Positions 34,358 through 42,383 of a stretch of DNA of 64,000 nt are shown one piece after another. Source of the DNA: Rhizobium gallicum bv. gallicum R602sp (GTDB taxonomy: Bacteria; Pseudomonadota; Alphaproteobacteria; Rhizobiales; Rhizobiaceae). Each line of letters starts with the position of its first letter. The stretch's first letter is position 1. The translations under genes and the position numbers were made by a program. A model generated the notes under the pieces. That model saw only the letters and a list, made by a program, of their open reading frames with translations. It was not told the origin of the DNA and did no database searches. Location: positions 682,001 to 746,000 of the forward strand of contig NZ_CP006880.1 of assembly GCF_000816845.1 (NCBI RefSeq), written 5' to 3'.

Positions 34358-35383
34358 TCAGCGGCTAGTTTGGCGCAGGATCAAATCCGGTCGGATCGTT
34401 ATCACGCCCACGCTGTCTGAAAGCGACCCGTCCAGGACGTCGATAATGAGCCGCGCCGTTTTTGCTCCGATGTCGGCTGCAAAGGCATTGATCGTTGTCA
34501 GACTGGGAACGCAAATCGCGCCGATCTCGTAATCGCCGAAGCCGCCGATGGCAATCTGGTCCGGCACCGCGACGCCGCGCCGTTGACATTCGGTAAGGGC
34601 GCCGAAGGCCGAAAGATCAGAAACGCAGATGACCGCTTCGGTATCTGGGAAATGCTCCAGCAACCGGCCCATCGCATTCGCGCCCTCGCGCATTGAAATC
34701 GGCGGCGGCCCGGCGGCAATCAGACGTGTCGCGTCCAGCCCGTGATCCTCCATCGCGGTTATGAAGCCGGCCCGCCGATCGCTGCCGCGCGTGTCGCGAT
34801 CGGCATCACCACCAATGAAGGCGACCTTTCTATAGCCGACAGTGACAAAATGATCGATCATCTCGCGCACCGCCGATGCGTTGGAGAACCCGACCACGTG
34901 TCCAATCGGGTCTTCCGGAAGATCCCAGGTTTCAATGACGGGGATGCCGGCATTCGACAGGAGTTTTCGGGCTCGCGATGTATGTTTGCCGCCCGTGACC
35001 ACGATTGCTTCGGGCTTGCGCCGCAAGAGCTGCTCAATCAGCCGTTCTTCTTCACGAACGTCGTAGTTTGTGTAGCCGAGCAGAACCTGTAAGCCCTTAT
35101 CTGACAATCCGTCCGACAGCGCCCGCACCGTATCGGCGAAATTAGCATTGTTGATCGAGGGGATCGTAACGGCCACGAAGTCCGTGCGCTGTGATCGCAA
35201 ATTGGAAGCCGTGCTGTCGAAGACGTAACCAAGCTCCTCGGTTGCGCGTCTGACAGCCTCGCGTGTCTCTTGGCTGACGGAGGTGTCGCGCTTGAAAGCA
35301 CGCGACACCGTCATCGGCGACACGCCTGCCATGCGGGCGACATCTGCCATGGTTGGTGGTTTACGAATATTGGGCATCTGCAT
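34358..35383 (-). CDS. LacI-family regulator 2, GntR(gluconate)-like
   Basis: A 341-aa repressor with HTH TMADVARMAGVSPMTVSRAF and a sugar-binding domain. PSINNANFADTVRALSDGL, YTNYDVREEERLIEQLL, IVVTGGKHTSRARKLL, GIPVIETWDLPEDPIGHVVG and IGGFGDYEIGA follow E. coli GntR almost segment by segment. GntR represses gluconate uptake and kinase genes. The preferred ATG is at 35383 (MQMPNIRK) or 6 nt later. An operator-like TGTTATCGTTACC lies directly upstream at 35387-35399, which suggests autoregulation. Linked idonate/gluconate genes support the role. Confidence 0.9.
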   Translation of the reverse strand: MQMPNIRKPPTMADVARMAGVSPMTVSRAFKRDTSVSQETREAVRRATEELGYVFDSTASNLRSQRTDFVAVTIPSINNANFADTVRALSDGLSDKGLQVLLGYTNYDVREEERLIEQLLRRKPEAIVVTGGKHTSRARKLLSNAGIPVIETWDLPEDPIGHVVGFSNASAVREMIDHFVTVGYRKVAFIGGDADRDTRGSDRRAGFITAMEDHGLDATRLIAAGPPPISMREGANAMGRLLEHFPDTEAVICVSDLSAFGALTECQRRGVAVPDQIAIGGFGDYEIGAICVPSLTTINAFAADIGAKTARLIIDVLDGSLSDSVGVITIRPDLILRQTSR

Positions 35384-35386
35384 CCA

Positions 35387-35399
35387 TGTTATCGTTACC
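35387..35399. promoter_or_regulatory. Operator variant before the GntR-like gene
   Basis: TGTTATCGTTACC differs from the canonical TGTTATCGATAACA only in the right half. On the minus strand it reads GGTAACGATAACA, close to GGTTAACGATAACC at 31227-31240. It lies 4-16 bp upstream of the repressor start codon. Confidence 0.55.
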
Positions 35400-35538
35400 A
35401 GATCCATACAACCGGCTTTACGCATGATTTGCAAGCAGGTTGTGACTTGCCCCGTTCAACGGACAGCCGATGCTTTGGGTCGCCCGCTTGCCGGTAGTCG
35501 AACAGCCGAGAGATTAGCTCGCCGCCACGGCGTCGAGC

Positions 35539-35871
35539 TTAGAGCGGGAATTCGTTTGCCTGGGTCACATGATGATGGATTCGCCCGTCAAAAAAACGTG
35601 CCAATACTTCTTCCGTCGCTGCCTTTGCCGCGGTGCGGGCTGGACTTGCAAGCGCGGTCTCGACTGTTGCGAGATCGGGATAGTTGATCGCAAGGATCAT
35701 CGGAATTTCCGGCGCTCCTTCATCGCGGGCATCGGCGAAGGTTACCCGGACATCGAGGGCGCCCGGAAAGGCCTTCCATTTCGGCAGGATGTCGTTGAGC
35801 ACTGCGGCCCGAAACGCCTCCGTTTGACCGTCCTTCACTTTTCCTTCGAAGAGGGCATAGCGTGTTATCAT
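35539..35871 (-). CDS. Small dimeric alpha-beta barrel (Dabb/EthD-like) protein
   Basis: A 110-aa protein with a ferredoxin-like beta-alpha-beta-beta-alpha-beta layout: ITRYALFEGKVKDGQTEAF, then DVRVTFADARDEGAPEIPMILAINYPDLATVETALASPARTAAKAATEEVLARF. It ends HHHVTQANEF. Such proteins are dimers that act as small monooxygenases, mutarotase-like isomerases or carriers; here the role is not known. Its ATG overlaps the dehydrogenase stop as ATGA, and it is the last gene of the idonate-type minus-strand operon, so a role on a sugar-acid intermediate is plausible. Confidence 0.75.
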   Translation of the reverse strand: MITRYALFEGKVKDGQTEAFRAAVLNDILPKWKAFPGALDVRVTFADARDEGAPEIPMILAINYPDLATVETALASPARTAAKAATEEVLARFFDGRIHHHVTQANEFPL

Positions 35872-36755
35872 TGTACGATGTCCTTGTTGGGTCCCTTGAA
35901 AAATTCCATCAGGGCGGCCTGGTCCTCACCGCCGAGACCGGCGGCAGTCAGCATGCGGTGAATTTCGGCGCACAGCGCCGTCAGCGGCATGGCGGTGTTG
36001 GTGCGACGGGCGAGATCCTGCGCCCCGCTCAAATCTTTGACCATGTTGTCGATCCGGCCGGTGCGACGATAATCTTTGACGACAAAGCGCGGCATGTATT
36101 CTTGCAGGATTGCGCTGTCGGCCCGGCCGCCTTTCAATGCCTGCGGAATCTTTGCCGCATCCACGCCAGCGTCGAGGGCCAACTGCGTCGCTTCCGCCAC
36201 GGCCAGAAAATTCAGCCCGCAGAGAACCTGGTTGATCAGCTTCGTTGTCTGGCCGGCGCCGGCAGGCCCCATATGGGTGTAATTCGAGGCAACGTGCCGC
36301 AGCACCTCGTAGGCATCAGCGACGTCTTGTTCCTTGCCGCCGGCCATAAGCGTAAGCTGTCCGACCAATGCCTTGGGCGCGCCACCCGACAGGGGACTGT
36401 CGACCCAGCGCAGGCCCTTTTGCGCCGCCTCGCACGCCAGGGCCTTCGTCGCCTCCGGATCGATCGAGGACATGTCTATGATGACAGTTCCGGGCCTGGC
36501 GCCGCCTGCAACGCCGCCTTCGCCGAAGACGGCGAGGCGGACGATTTTCGCCGAGTTGAGGCTGAGGATGACATAGTCCGAGCCGCCGGCTGCTTCCGCC
36601 GCGCTTGCCGCCGGCAGAGCGCCTTTGTCGACCAACTCGCGCATCTTGGCCGCGTCAGGATCAAAGACCGTCAAATGAACCCCGGTTTCGAGGAGCCGCG
36701 TTCCAATGGCGCCGCCCATCGCGCCGGCACCGATCAATGCAACCTTGTTCGTCAT
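35868..36755 (-). CDS. 3-Hydroxyisobutyrate-dehydrogenase-family oxidoreductase
   Basis: A 295-aa beta-hydroxyacid dehydrogenase. The Rossmann motif is VALIGAGAMGGAIGTRL at residues 5-21, the substrate-loop motif DSPLSGGAPKALVGQLTLMAGG, the catalytic Lys in GAGQTTKLINQVL, and the C-terminal KDLSGAQDLA. Family members oxidise 3-hydroxyisobutyrate, tartronate semialdehyde, threonate or 6-phosphogluconate-like substrates with NAD(P). It starts 4 bp inside the gluconokinase gene and is co-transcribed with gluconokinase and gluconate 5-dehydrogenase. A threonate-type or 2-hydroxy-3-oxopropionate substrate would fit a sugar-acid pathway. Confidence 0.88.
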   Translation of the reverse strand: MTNKVALIGAGAMGGAIGTRLLETGVHLTVFDPDAAKMRELVDKGALPAASAAEAAGGSDYVILSLNSAKIVRLAVFGEGGVAGGARPGTVIIDMSSIDPEATKALACEAAQKGLRWVDSPLSGGAPKALVGQLTLMAGGKEQDVADAYEVLRHVASNYTHMGPAGAGQTTKLINQVLCGLNFLAVAEATQLALDAGVDAAKIPQALKGGRADSAILQEYMPRFVVKDYRRTGRIDNMVKDLSGAQDLARRTNTAMPLTALCAEIHRMLTAAGLGGEDQAALMEFFKGPNKDIVQ

Positions 36756-37243
36756 GTTTTCACTCCTTCCAATTGCGTGACGATTGCTTCGACGATCGCG
36801 CCGAGCGGTCGGTCGATATCCACGCTGAACGCGTTTTCGCCCGCGTCTGGTGGTTCCAGCGCTGCGAACTGGCTCGTCAGCAGGCCGGCCGGCATAAAAT
36901 GACCTTTTCGTGCATTCATTCGCGCCTTGATGACTTCGGGCGTACCGGCAAGATGAATGAAGGTGATTGTCTCTCCGGAAGTTTGCGTGATGTGAGCGCG
37001 GTAAGCTCGCTTAAGCGCCGAACAGCCGACGATCTGCGGCCCTTCGGACTTGGCAAGAGTCTGGCCCACGAGCGTCAACCATGGCCAGCGATCCTCATCG
37101 TTCAAGGCCATGCCGCGGCTCATCTTGTCGATGTTCGCAGACGGGTGAAGATCGTCGCCGTCGAGATATGCCGCCCCTAATCGTGCGGCAAGTGCGGCCC
37201 CGACCGAGGACTTGCCGCACCCCGCAACCCCCATCAGCACCAT
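36752..37243 (-). CDS. idnK: Gluconokinase
   Basis: A 163-aa kinase of the GntK/IdnK family that phosphorylates D-gluconate to 6-phosphogluconate. P-loop GVAGCGKSSVGAALA is at the N-terminus, followed by YLDGDDLHPSANIDKMSRGMALNDEDRWPWL, the gluconate-site segment that defines the family, and GCSALKRAYR. I start it at MVLMGVAG (37243), 13 nt after the SDR stop; an ATG at 37297 would overlap that gene by 41 bp and adds no similarity. The kinase is slightly shorter than E. coli GntK. It completes the idonate to 6-phosphogluconate route. Confidence 0.9.
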   Translation of the reverse strand: MVLMGVAGCGKSSVGAALAARLGAAYLDGDDLHPSANIDKMSRGMALNDEDRWPWLTLVGQTLAKSEGPQIVGCSALKRAYRAHITQTSGETITFIHLAGTPEVIKARMNARKGHFMPAGLLTSQFAALEPPDAGENAFSVDIDRPLGAIVEAIVTQLEGVKT

Positions 37244-37256
37244 TCGCTGCCGAACC

Positions 37257-38015
37257 TCAAAGAGAGGCCGTAATGCCACCGTCAACATAAAGCACATGTC
37301 CGTTCACAAATGAGGATGCGTTGGAGGCGAGGAACACGCAGGCGCCGACGAGTTCGTCCACCTTACCCCAGCGGCCGGCCGGCGTGCGCTTTTCCAGCCA
37401 TGCGGAAAAGGCGGAATCGGCAACCAATGCGGCGTTCAATGGGGTATCGAAATAGCCGGGCGCAATGGCATTGCATTGCAGCCCGTATTTGGCCCAGTCG
37501 GTCGCCATTCCCTTGGTCAGGTTGCCGACGGCGCCCTTGGTCGCCGTGTAGGGTGCAATGCCGGGACGCGCCAATGCAGTCTGTACGCTGGCGATATTGA
37601 TGATCTTGCCTGCTTGGCGTTTGATCATGTGTCGTGCGACCGCCTGGCCAACGTTGAAAACTGTTGAGATATTGGTCCGCATGATCTGCTCGAACGCGTC
37701 CGCCGGAAAGTCCTCGAGCGGAGTGCGATGCTGCATTCCCGCATTGTTTACGAGGATGTCGATCGCACCGATCGCTGCTTCGAAGCCATCCACCGCTGCG
37801 CGAACGGCCCCATGATCGGTCGCGTCGAATGCCAATTGATGCGTGCTGCCACCGAGGCCGCTGGCGGCTTCCGCAAGTTTTGCAGCGTCGCGGCCATTGA
37901 GCACGATTTCGGCACCGGCATTGGCAAGACCGCGCGCAAGGGCAAGGCCGATCCCCTGCGACGATCCCGTGACGAGGGCTCGGCGGCCCGTCAAATCAAA
38001 CAAGTCCTGCCCCAT
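37257..38015 (-). CDS. idnO: SDR oxidoreductase, gluconate 5-dehydrogenase type
   Basis: A 252-aa short-chain dehydrogenase that should interconvert 5-keto-D-gluconate and D-gluconate. The cofactor loop is TGSSQGIGLALA, then NNAGMQHRTPLEDF, the Ser/Tyr/Lys active site IASVQTALARPGIAPYTATKGAV, and the C-terminal VNGHVLYVDGG. The MQHR and PYTATKGAV segments are typical of IdnO/Gno. AGGGAAACC precedes the ATG at 38015; the further upstream ATGs lack a Shine-Dalgarno. It is the first gene of the operon 38015 to 35539 with the palindromic operator 46 bp upstream. Confidence 0.88.
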   Translation of the reverse strand: MGQDLFDLTGRRALVTGSSQGIGLALARGLANAGAEIVLNGRDAAKLAEAASGLGGSTHQLAFDATDHGAVRAAVDGFEAAIGAIDILVNNAGMQHRTPLEDFPADAFEQIMRTNISTVFNVGQAVARHMIKRQAGKIINIASVQTALARPGIAPYTATKGAVGNLTKGMATDWAKYGLQCNAIAPGYFDTPLNAALVADSAFSAWLEKRTPAGRWGKVDELVGACVFLASNASSFVNGHVLYVDGGITASL

Positions 38016-38059
38016 GGTTTCCCTCATTTTTTGTCTCGACATTCGCAATGCCCATCTTT

Positions 38060-38085
38060 ATGTTATCGATAACATTAATTGTCAA
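38060..38085 (-). promoter_or_regulatory. Divergent promoter with perfect 16-bp GntR-type operator
   Basis: On the minus strand TTGACA (38085-38080) is followed after 5 nt by the palindrome within ATGTTATCGATAACAT (38075-38060). This matches the ATGTTA-N4-TAACAT pattern known for E. coli GntR/IdnR sites. It lies between idnO (minus) and the 2-hydroxyacid dehydrogenase gene (plus, start 38103), so one site may control both. Confidence 0.75.
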
Positions 38086-38102
38086 GGGACGGAGACACCG
38101 AA

Positions 38103-39050
38103 ATGAGCAAACCCCAGATCCTTCAAGTCGGCCCCTATCCGGAATGGGACGAAGTGCCTCTGAATGCTGCATTTTCGGTTCATCGCTACTTCGAGGCCTC
38201 CGACAAGTCGGACTTTCTTGCTGCTGTCGGCCCCAATGTCCGGGCGATTGCCACGCGAGGCGAACTCGGCGCCAACCGGGCCATGATCGAAGCCTGCCCT
38301 TCACTCGAGCTGATTTCAGTCTATGGGGTTGGTTTTGATGCCGTCGATCTGGCGGCTTGCCGGGAACGTGGCATCCGCGTCACCAACACACCGGACGTGC
38401 TGACGAGCGACGTAGCGGATCTTGGCGTGGCGATGATGTTGTGCCTGTCGCGCGGCATGATCGGCGCGGAAAGCTGGGTAAAGGACGGAAGCTGGGCGGC
38501 AAGGGGGCTCTACCCGCTGAAGCGTCGCGTGTGGGGCCGCCGCGCCGGCGTACTCGGCCTTGGCCGGATCGGCTATGAAGTGGCCAAACGCCTTCAGGGC
38601 TTCGATATGCAAGTCGCTTATTCCGATGTGGCGCCAAAAGATTTCGCTGCCGATTGGAAATTTATCGCCGATCCGGTAGCGCTCGCGGCGCATTCGGATT
38701 TCCTGTTCGTCACTTTGGCCGCTTCTGCAGCCACCCGCCACATCGTCGGCCGCGAGGTAATTGCGGCTCTCGGCGAGGAGGGGATGTTGGTCAATATCTC
38801 CCGCGCTTCCAATATCGATGAAAATGCCCTGCTTGATGCACTCGAATGCGGTGCGCTGGGCTCCGCCGCCCTTGACGTGTTCGAAGGTGAGCCGAAGCTC
38901 AACCCACGTTTTCTCGCCCTCGACAATGTGCTCTTGCAGCCACACCACGCATCTGGAACCATCGAAACACGCAAGGCCATGGGACAGCTTGTTCGTGACA
39001 ATCTCATGGCGCATTTTTCCGGTCAGGCCCTGCTGACCCCGGTTCTTTAA
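38103..39050 (+). CDS. D-2-hydroxyacid dehydrogenase (2-keto-acid reductase type)
   Basis: A 315-aa D-isomer-specific 2-hydroxyacid dehydrogenase of the glyoxylate/hydroxypyruvate/2-ketogluconate reductase group. It has the NAD(P) motif GLGRIGYEVAKRL at 155-167 and the catalytic Arg in NISRASNIDE, Glu in DVFEGEP and His in LQPHHASG. Expected reaction: reduction of a 2-keto sugar acid or its reverse. GGAGACACCGAA precedes the ATG at 38103. It is the first gene of the plus-strand operon with idonate dehydrogenase and lactonase, and its promoter region carries the GntR-type operator. Confidence 0.88.
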   Translation: MSKPQILQVGPYPEWDEVPLNAAFSVHRYFEASDKSDFLAAVGPNVRAIATRGELGANRAMIEACPSLELISVYGVGFDAVDLAACRERGIRVTNTPDVLTSDVADLGVAMMLCLSRGMIGAESWVKDGSWAARGLYPLKRRVWGRRAGVLGLGRIGYEVAKRLQGFDMQVAYSDVAPKDFAADWKFIADPVALAAHSDFLFVTLAASAATRHIVGREVIAALGEEGMLVNISRASNIDENALLDALECGALGSAALDVFEGEPKLNPRFLALDNVLLQPHHASGTIETRKAMGQLVRDNLMAHFSGQALLTPVL

Positions 39051-39061
39051 GGAGCGCGCCG

Positions 39062-40093
39062 ATGAAAGCCATCGTCATTCACGGACCGAAAGACCTGCGT
39101 ATCGAGGAGCGCCCGATCGAAGCGCCAGGACCCGGAGAAGTGCGCCTGCGCCTTGCCACCGGTGGCATCTGCGGCAGCGATCTGCACTATTACAATCACG
39201 GCGGCTTCGGCGCAGTCAGGCTGCGGGAGCCGATGATCCTTGGTCACGAGGTGTCAGCGTATGTGGAAGCACTCGGCTCGGGCGTTGAGGGATTGAAATC
39301 GGGCCAGCTCGTCGCTGTTTCTCCGTCCCGGCCGTGCCGATCCTGCCTATACTGCCAGGAAGGGCTTCACAATCAGTGCCTCAATATGCGGTTTTATGGC
39401 AGTGCCATGCCTTTCCCGCATGTCCAGGGAGCATTTCGAGAGGCCCTCATCGCCGATGCCATTCAGTGCGTGCCGGCCGACGGCCTTACCCCAGGCGAAG
39501 CGGCGATCGCAGAACCCCTGGCCGTTACTCTTCACGCTACTCGCCGGGCCGGAGAAATATTGGGTAAACGGGTTCTGGTGACCGGCTGCGGGCCGATCGG
39601 CCTTCTATCGATCCTCGCAGCCCGCCGTGCTGGCGCTGCCGAAATCATCGCAACGGATCTGTCGGATTTCACACTGTCGCTGGCTCGCAAGGTCGGCGCG
39701 GACAGGACAATCAATATGGGAGACGAGCCGGATGCGCTGACCCCTTACGCAGCCCAAAAGGGCTCATTCGACGTCCTGTACGAGTGCTCCGGTGCCGCGC
39801 CTGCCTTGGTTGCCGGCATCGCTGCTCTTCGTCCGCGCGCCGTGATTATTCAGCTTGGTCTTGGTGGAGACATGAACCTCCCGATGATGGCGATTACAGC
39901 CAAGGAGCTGGATCTGCGTGGTTCCTTCCGCTTTCACGACGAGTTTGCGACCGGTGTCGGACTGATGCAAAAGGGGCTGATCGACGTGAAGCCGCTGATT
40001 ACCCACACACTTCCCCTATCCGACGCTGTGACGGCCTTCGAACTGGCAACTGATAGGAGCCAGGCGATGAAGGCGCAGATTGCCTTTAATTGA
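39062..40093 (+). CDS. idnD: L-idonate 5-dehydrogenase-like Zn alcohol dehydrogenase
   Basis: A 343-aa MDR-family zinc dehydrogenase. Catalytic-zinc residues are in ICGSDLHYYNHGG and LGHEVSAYVEALG. Structural-zinc cysteines are in CRSCLYCQEGLHNQCLNM. The NAD motif is VTGCGPIGLLSILAARRAGA. HYYNHGGFG and the MRFYGSAMPFPHVQG segment resemble IdnD rather than sorbitol or threonine dehydrogenase. It should oxidise L-idonate to 5-keto-D-gluconate. AAGGAGCGCCG precedes the ATG. It feeds IdnO and IdnK, encoded divergently. Confidence 0.87.
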   Translation: MKAIVIHGPKDLRIEERPIEAPGPGEVRLRLATGGICGSDLHYYNHGGFGAVRLREPMILGHEVSAYVEALGSGVEGLKSGQLVAVSPSRPCRSCLYCQEGLHNQCLNMRFYGSAMPFPHVQGAFREALIADAIQCVPADGLTPGEAAIAEPLAVTLHATRRAGEILGKRVLVTGCGPIGLLSILAARRAGAAEIIATDLSDFTLSLARKVGADRTINMGDEPDALTPYAAQKGSFDVLYECSGAAPALVAGIAALRPRAVIIQLGLGGDMNLPMMAITAKELDLRGSFRFHDEFATGVGLMQKGLIDVKPLITHTLPLSDAVTAFELATDRSQAMKAQIAFN

Positions 40094-40160
40094 CACCAGT
40101 CGCAACCCGCGTCCGGCGGTCCGAATAAGAATGGCCCGGTAAATCTGGGAGAAGAACGCA

Positions 40161-41057
40161 ATGTCATGTTTCGAAGTGCTTGATCCGCTGTTTGGCACCT
40201 ATGTGCTCCCCAATGCGCCGGTCAAGCAGATCGCCACCGGCTTTGACTGGGTCGAGGGCCCGGTCTGGTTCGGCGACGCCGGATGCCTACTGTTCTCGGA
40301 CATTCCGAATAATCGCATCCTTCGCTGGTCCGCGGGCGCTGGGGTATCGGTATTCCGAGCGCCGTCAAACTTTGCCAATGGCAATACGCGCGACAAGCAG
40401 GGCAGATTGGTGACATGCGAGCATGGAACGCGGCGGGTGACACGGACGGAACTCGACGGTTCCGTCACTGTAATTGCCGACAGCTACCGGGGCAGGCGGC
40501 TAAATTCCCCTAATGATGTGGTGGTAAAATCGGACAATTCGATCTGGTTTTCCGATCCGCACTACGGGATCATGACCGACTACGAGGGCTTTCGTGCCGA
40601 GCAAGAACTGCCATGCCACGTCTACCGGGTGGAGGCCCCCGGAAAGATCGAAGCCGTGCTGACGGATTTTGCCTGCCCGAACGGCCTGGCCTTTAGTCCA
40701 GACGAATCTCGCCTTTATGTCGCTGATACCGGGCGGATGTTCAGTTCAGATCCGCGGCATATCCGGGTCTTCGATGTTTCGTCCGACGGTAGGCTTGTCG
40801 GCGGAGAGGTGTTTTGCGCCATCGATCCCGGATGCGCGGATGGTTTTCGGATCGACGATGAAGGTAACCTGTGGTCTTCGGCAGCCGATGGGGTACACTG
40901 CATCGCCCCGGACGGTCATCTGATGGGCAAGATCCTCGTCCCGGAGCTTGTGTCGAACCTTTGCTTCGGTGGTCGCGCAAAACATCAGCTCTTGATCGCT
41001 GCGACAACGAGCATTTATGGAATCGTCATCAACCGAAGAGGCGCTCAAGGTCCGTGA
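40161..41057 (+). CDS. SMP-30/gluconolactonase-family lactonase
   Basis: A 298-aa six-bladed beta-propeller of the SMP-30/gluconolactonase/LRE family, which hydrolyses aldonolactones with a divalent metal. Metal-site segments are VEGPVWFGDAGCLLFSD (Glu), LNSPNDVVVKSDNSIWFSDPHYG (Asn, with the family PND motif) and DPGCADGFRIDDEGNLWSS (Asp). No signal peptide is seen, so it acts in the cytosol. GGGAGAAGAACGCA precedes the ATG. It is third in the plus-strand operon and would supply aldonate to the idonate/gluconate enzymes. Confidence 0.9.
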   Translation: MSCFEVLDPLFGTYVLPNAPVKQIATGFDWVEGPVWFGDAGCLLFSDIPNNRILRWSAGAGVSVFRAPSNFANGNTRDKQGRLVTCEHGTRRVTRTELDGSVTVIADSYRGRRLNSPNDVVVKSDNSIWFSDPHYGIMTDYEGFRAEQELPCHVYRVEAPGKIEAVLTDFACPNGLAFSPDESRLYVADTGRMFSSDPRHIRVFDVSSDGRLVGGEVFCAIDPGCADGFRIDDEGNLWSSAADGVHCIAPDGHLMGKILVPELVSNLCFGGRAKHQLLIAATTSIYGIVINRRGAQGP

Positions 41058-41288
41058 GTTCACCCGATAGCGCGATCAAATCTGAAATCGAACACTACGG
41101 TTTTCAGTTCGAACCTCTTCAAGGCGATTTTGCTGGTGCATTTGTCTCGCACACCGCGGTTGAAGCTGCCTGTTACGCCCCAAACGACCTTAGATCAAAG
41201 CAGTCCAGTGGTGCAGCCGACCGCTCGTCGCCTCATGTCGACAAACCTCTCCCCTGAAGAGTACCGCAGCCATTGCCTCTTCGAAGCC

Positions 41289-41441
41289 TCAAGAAGCCAC
41301 CGGGGCACCCACGAATGCGAAATAGAGCCAGGCAATCGCAAACAAAGCAAGCACGCCGAGTACAATGAGAATCTTACGAAGGCGGGGATCTCGCTGACGG
41401 GGCGGCCTGGGCTTGCGAAACTTGATGATATTGTCGTCCAT
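41289..41441 (-). CDS. Small single-span membrane protein (50 aa)
   Basis: A 50-codon ORF begins MDDNIIKFRKPRPPRQRDP: a basic N-terminus followed by one hydrophobic stretch ILIVLGVLALFAIAWLYFAFVG. AAGG lies 7 nt before the ATG at 41441. The layout, a basic head and one transmembrane helix, is common among rhizobial small membrane proteins of unknown function. No partner gene is next to it. Confidence 0.6.
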   Translation of the reverse strand: MDDNIIKFRKPRPPRQRDPRLRKILIVLGVLALFAIAWLYFAFVGAPVAS

Positions 41442-42058
41442 CACGCAGCCTTAGCGCGATTGCCGGGCGAAGTGCAAGTCGATCGAATTCCGCCACCTCT
41501 CCTAGAGCTGCGTCAAATCCGGGCTCAGCCCAGTCTCTTCGGCGCACGCTTTCCACTGCTTCGTATGAAATCCGCCGCGAGAAAAGCTGCCCACCAATAT
41601 TTAGCGGCAGGTATTGATCTGCCCGGTCGTAATTGCTGCGCACATCAGATCGTAGGGCGCTTTGCAGTTCTGCCCGAACCGATCAGGGCTGAGCAGTTCT
41701 GCGCGTGGGAGTGGGAATTGCAGATCAACACGTTAAAGATCACTGCGTCCAGCAGCCCCTGCGGAAGAGACGAGATCGGCGACGCCATAAAGGTCTGTGG
41801 TAGCGTGACGCCGGATCCACCTGCCGCATTCTCATATTTCTGCGATGGGAAGTATGGAGCCTGTTGATTTATATATCGGTGTGCCTGGGCGGCTCGAGTT
41901 TGTCGGCAGATCCTTGCCAGCCCGCCTGGAGTTCGCGACTGAGGGAAGACCACGACGAGCGGGAATTCGTGCCGACCAGCCAGGAGGTCGAAACCGATAG
42001 CAAATGCTTCTCATCGAAGTCGCGACAGCCAAGGTAAAGACGAAGAGGCCGTGCGTCG
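41442..42058. other. Gene-free stretch between small membrane-peptide ORFs
   Basis: About 600 bp in which no ORF has both a good Shine-Dalgarno and a recognisable domain. Minus-strand fragments such as SRRISYEAVESVRRRDWAEPG (41590-41530) look protein-like but have no clear start and run into another frame. They may be decayed genes. Confidence 0.4.
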
Positions 42059-42151
42059 TCAAGAGATCGATAACGCCACCATGAGCGCCGCGGCCCAGAA
42101 CAGGGCCGACAGTTCAGCTGCCACCATGAAACCAACAGCGGTATCGCTCAT
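42059..42151 (-). CDS. Very short membrane peptide (30 aa)
   Basis: A 30-codon ORF that begins MSDTAVGFMVAAELSALF and continues hydrophobic to ALMVALSIS. It follows AAGGAGGG with 8 nt to the ATG at 42151, an almost perfect Shine-Dalgarno, so translation is likely. Function unknown; the length suits a single transmembrane helix. Confidence 0.5.
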   Translation of the reverse strand: MSDTAVGFMVAAELSALFWAAALMVALSIS

Positions 42152-42293
42152 AATCTAAACCCTCCTTAGGCAACCTCCATTGCTGAAAGGAGACTATAGG
42201 GCACAGCTGGAGGTTCGGCTACCCAATGGGTGTCAACTATTCGTCGAGCAATCGAATCAAGACCCGGCCGGGAGGGACGAGTTTGGGACGACT

Positions 42294-42383
42294 TCATGTA
42301 AGCAGGGAGTACATCAGAACGCCGACGGAACCCCAGAAAACAACCATTACGAGTGACATCGCAATCACGAAGATCTTTGCCAT
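42294..42383 (-). CDS. Very short membrane peptide (29 aa), tentative
   Basis: A 29-codon ORF that begins MAKIFVIAMSLVMVVFWGS and ends with VLMYSLLT. It is strongly hydrophobic like its neighbours at 42059 and 41289. There is no clear Shine-Dalgarno before the ATG at 42383, so the call is weak. Confidence 0.35.
   Translation of the reverse strand: MAKIFVIAMSLVMVVFWGSVGVLMYSLLT

Noticed and set aside
41130..41867. Plus-strand ORF of 245 codons
   Set aside because: No Shine-Dalgarno, no domain, and it runs antisense over the small membrane protein at 41289-41441.
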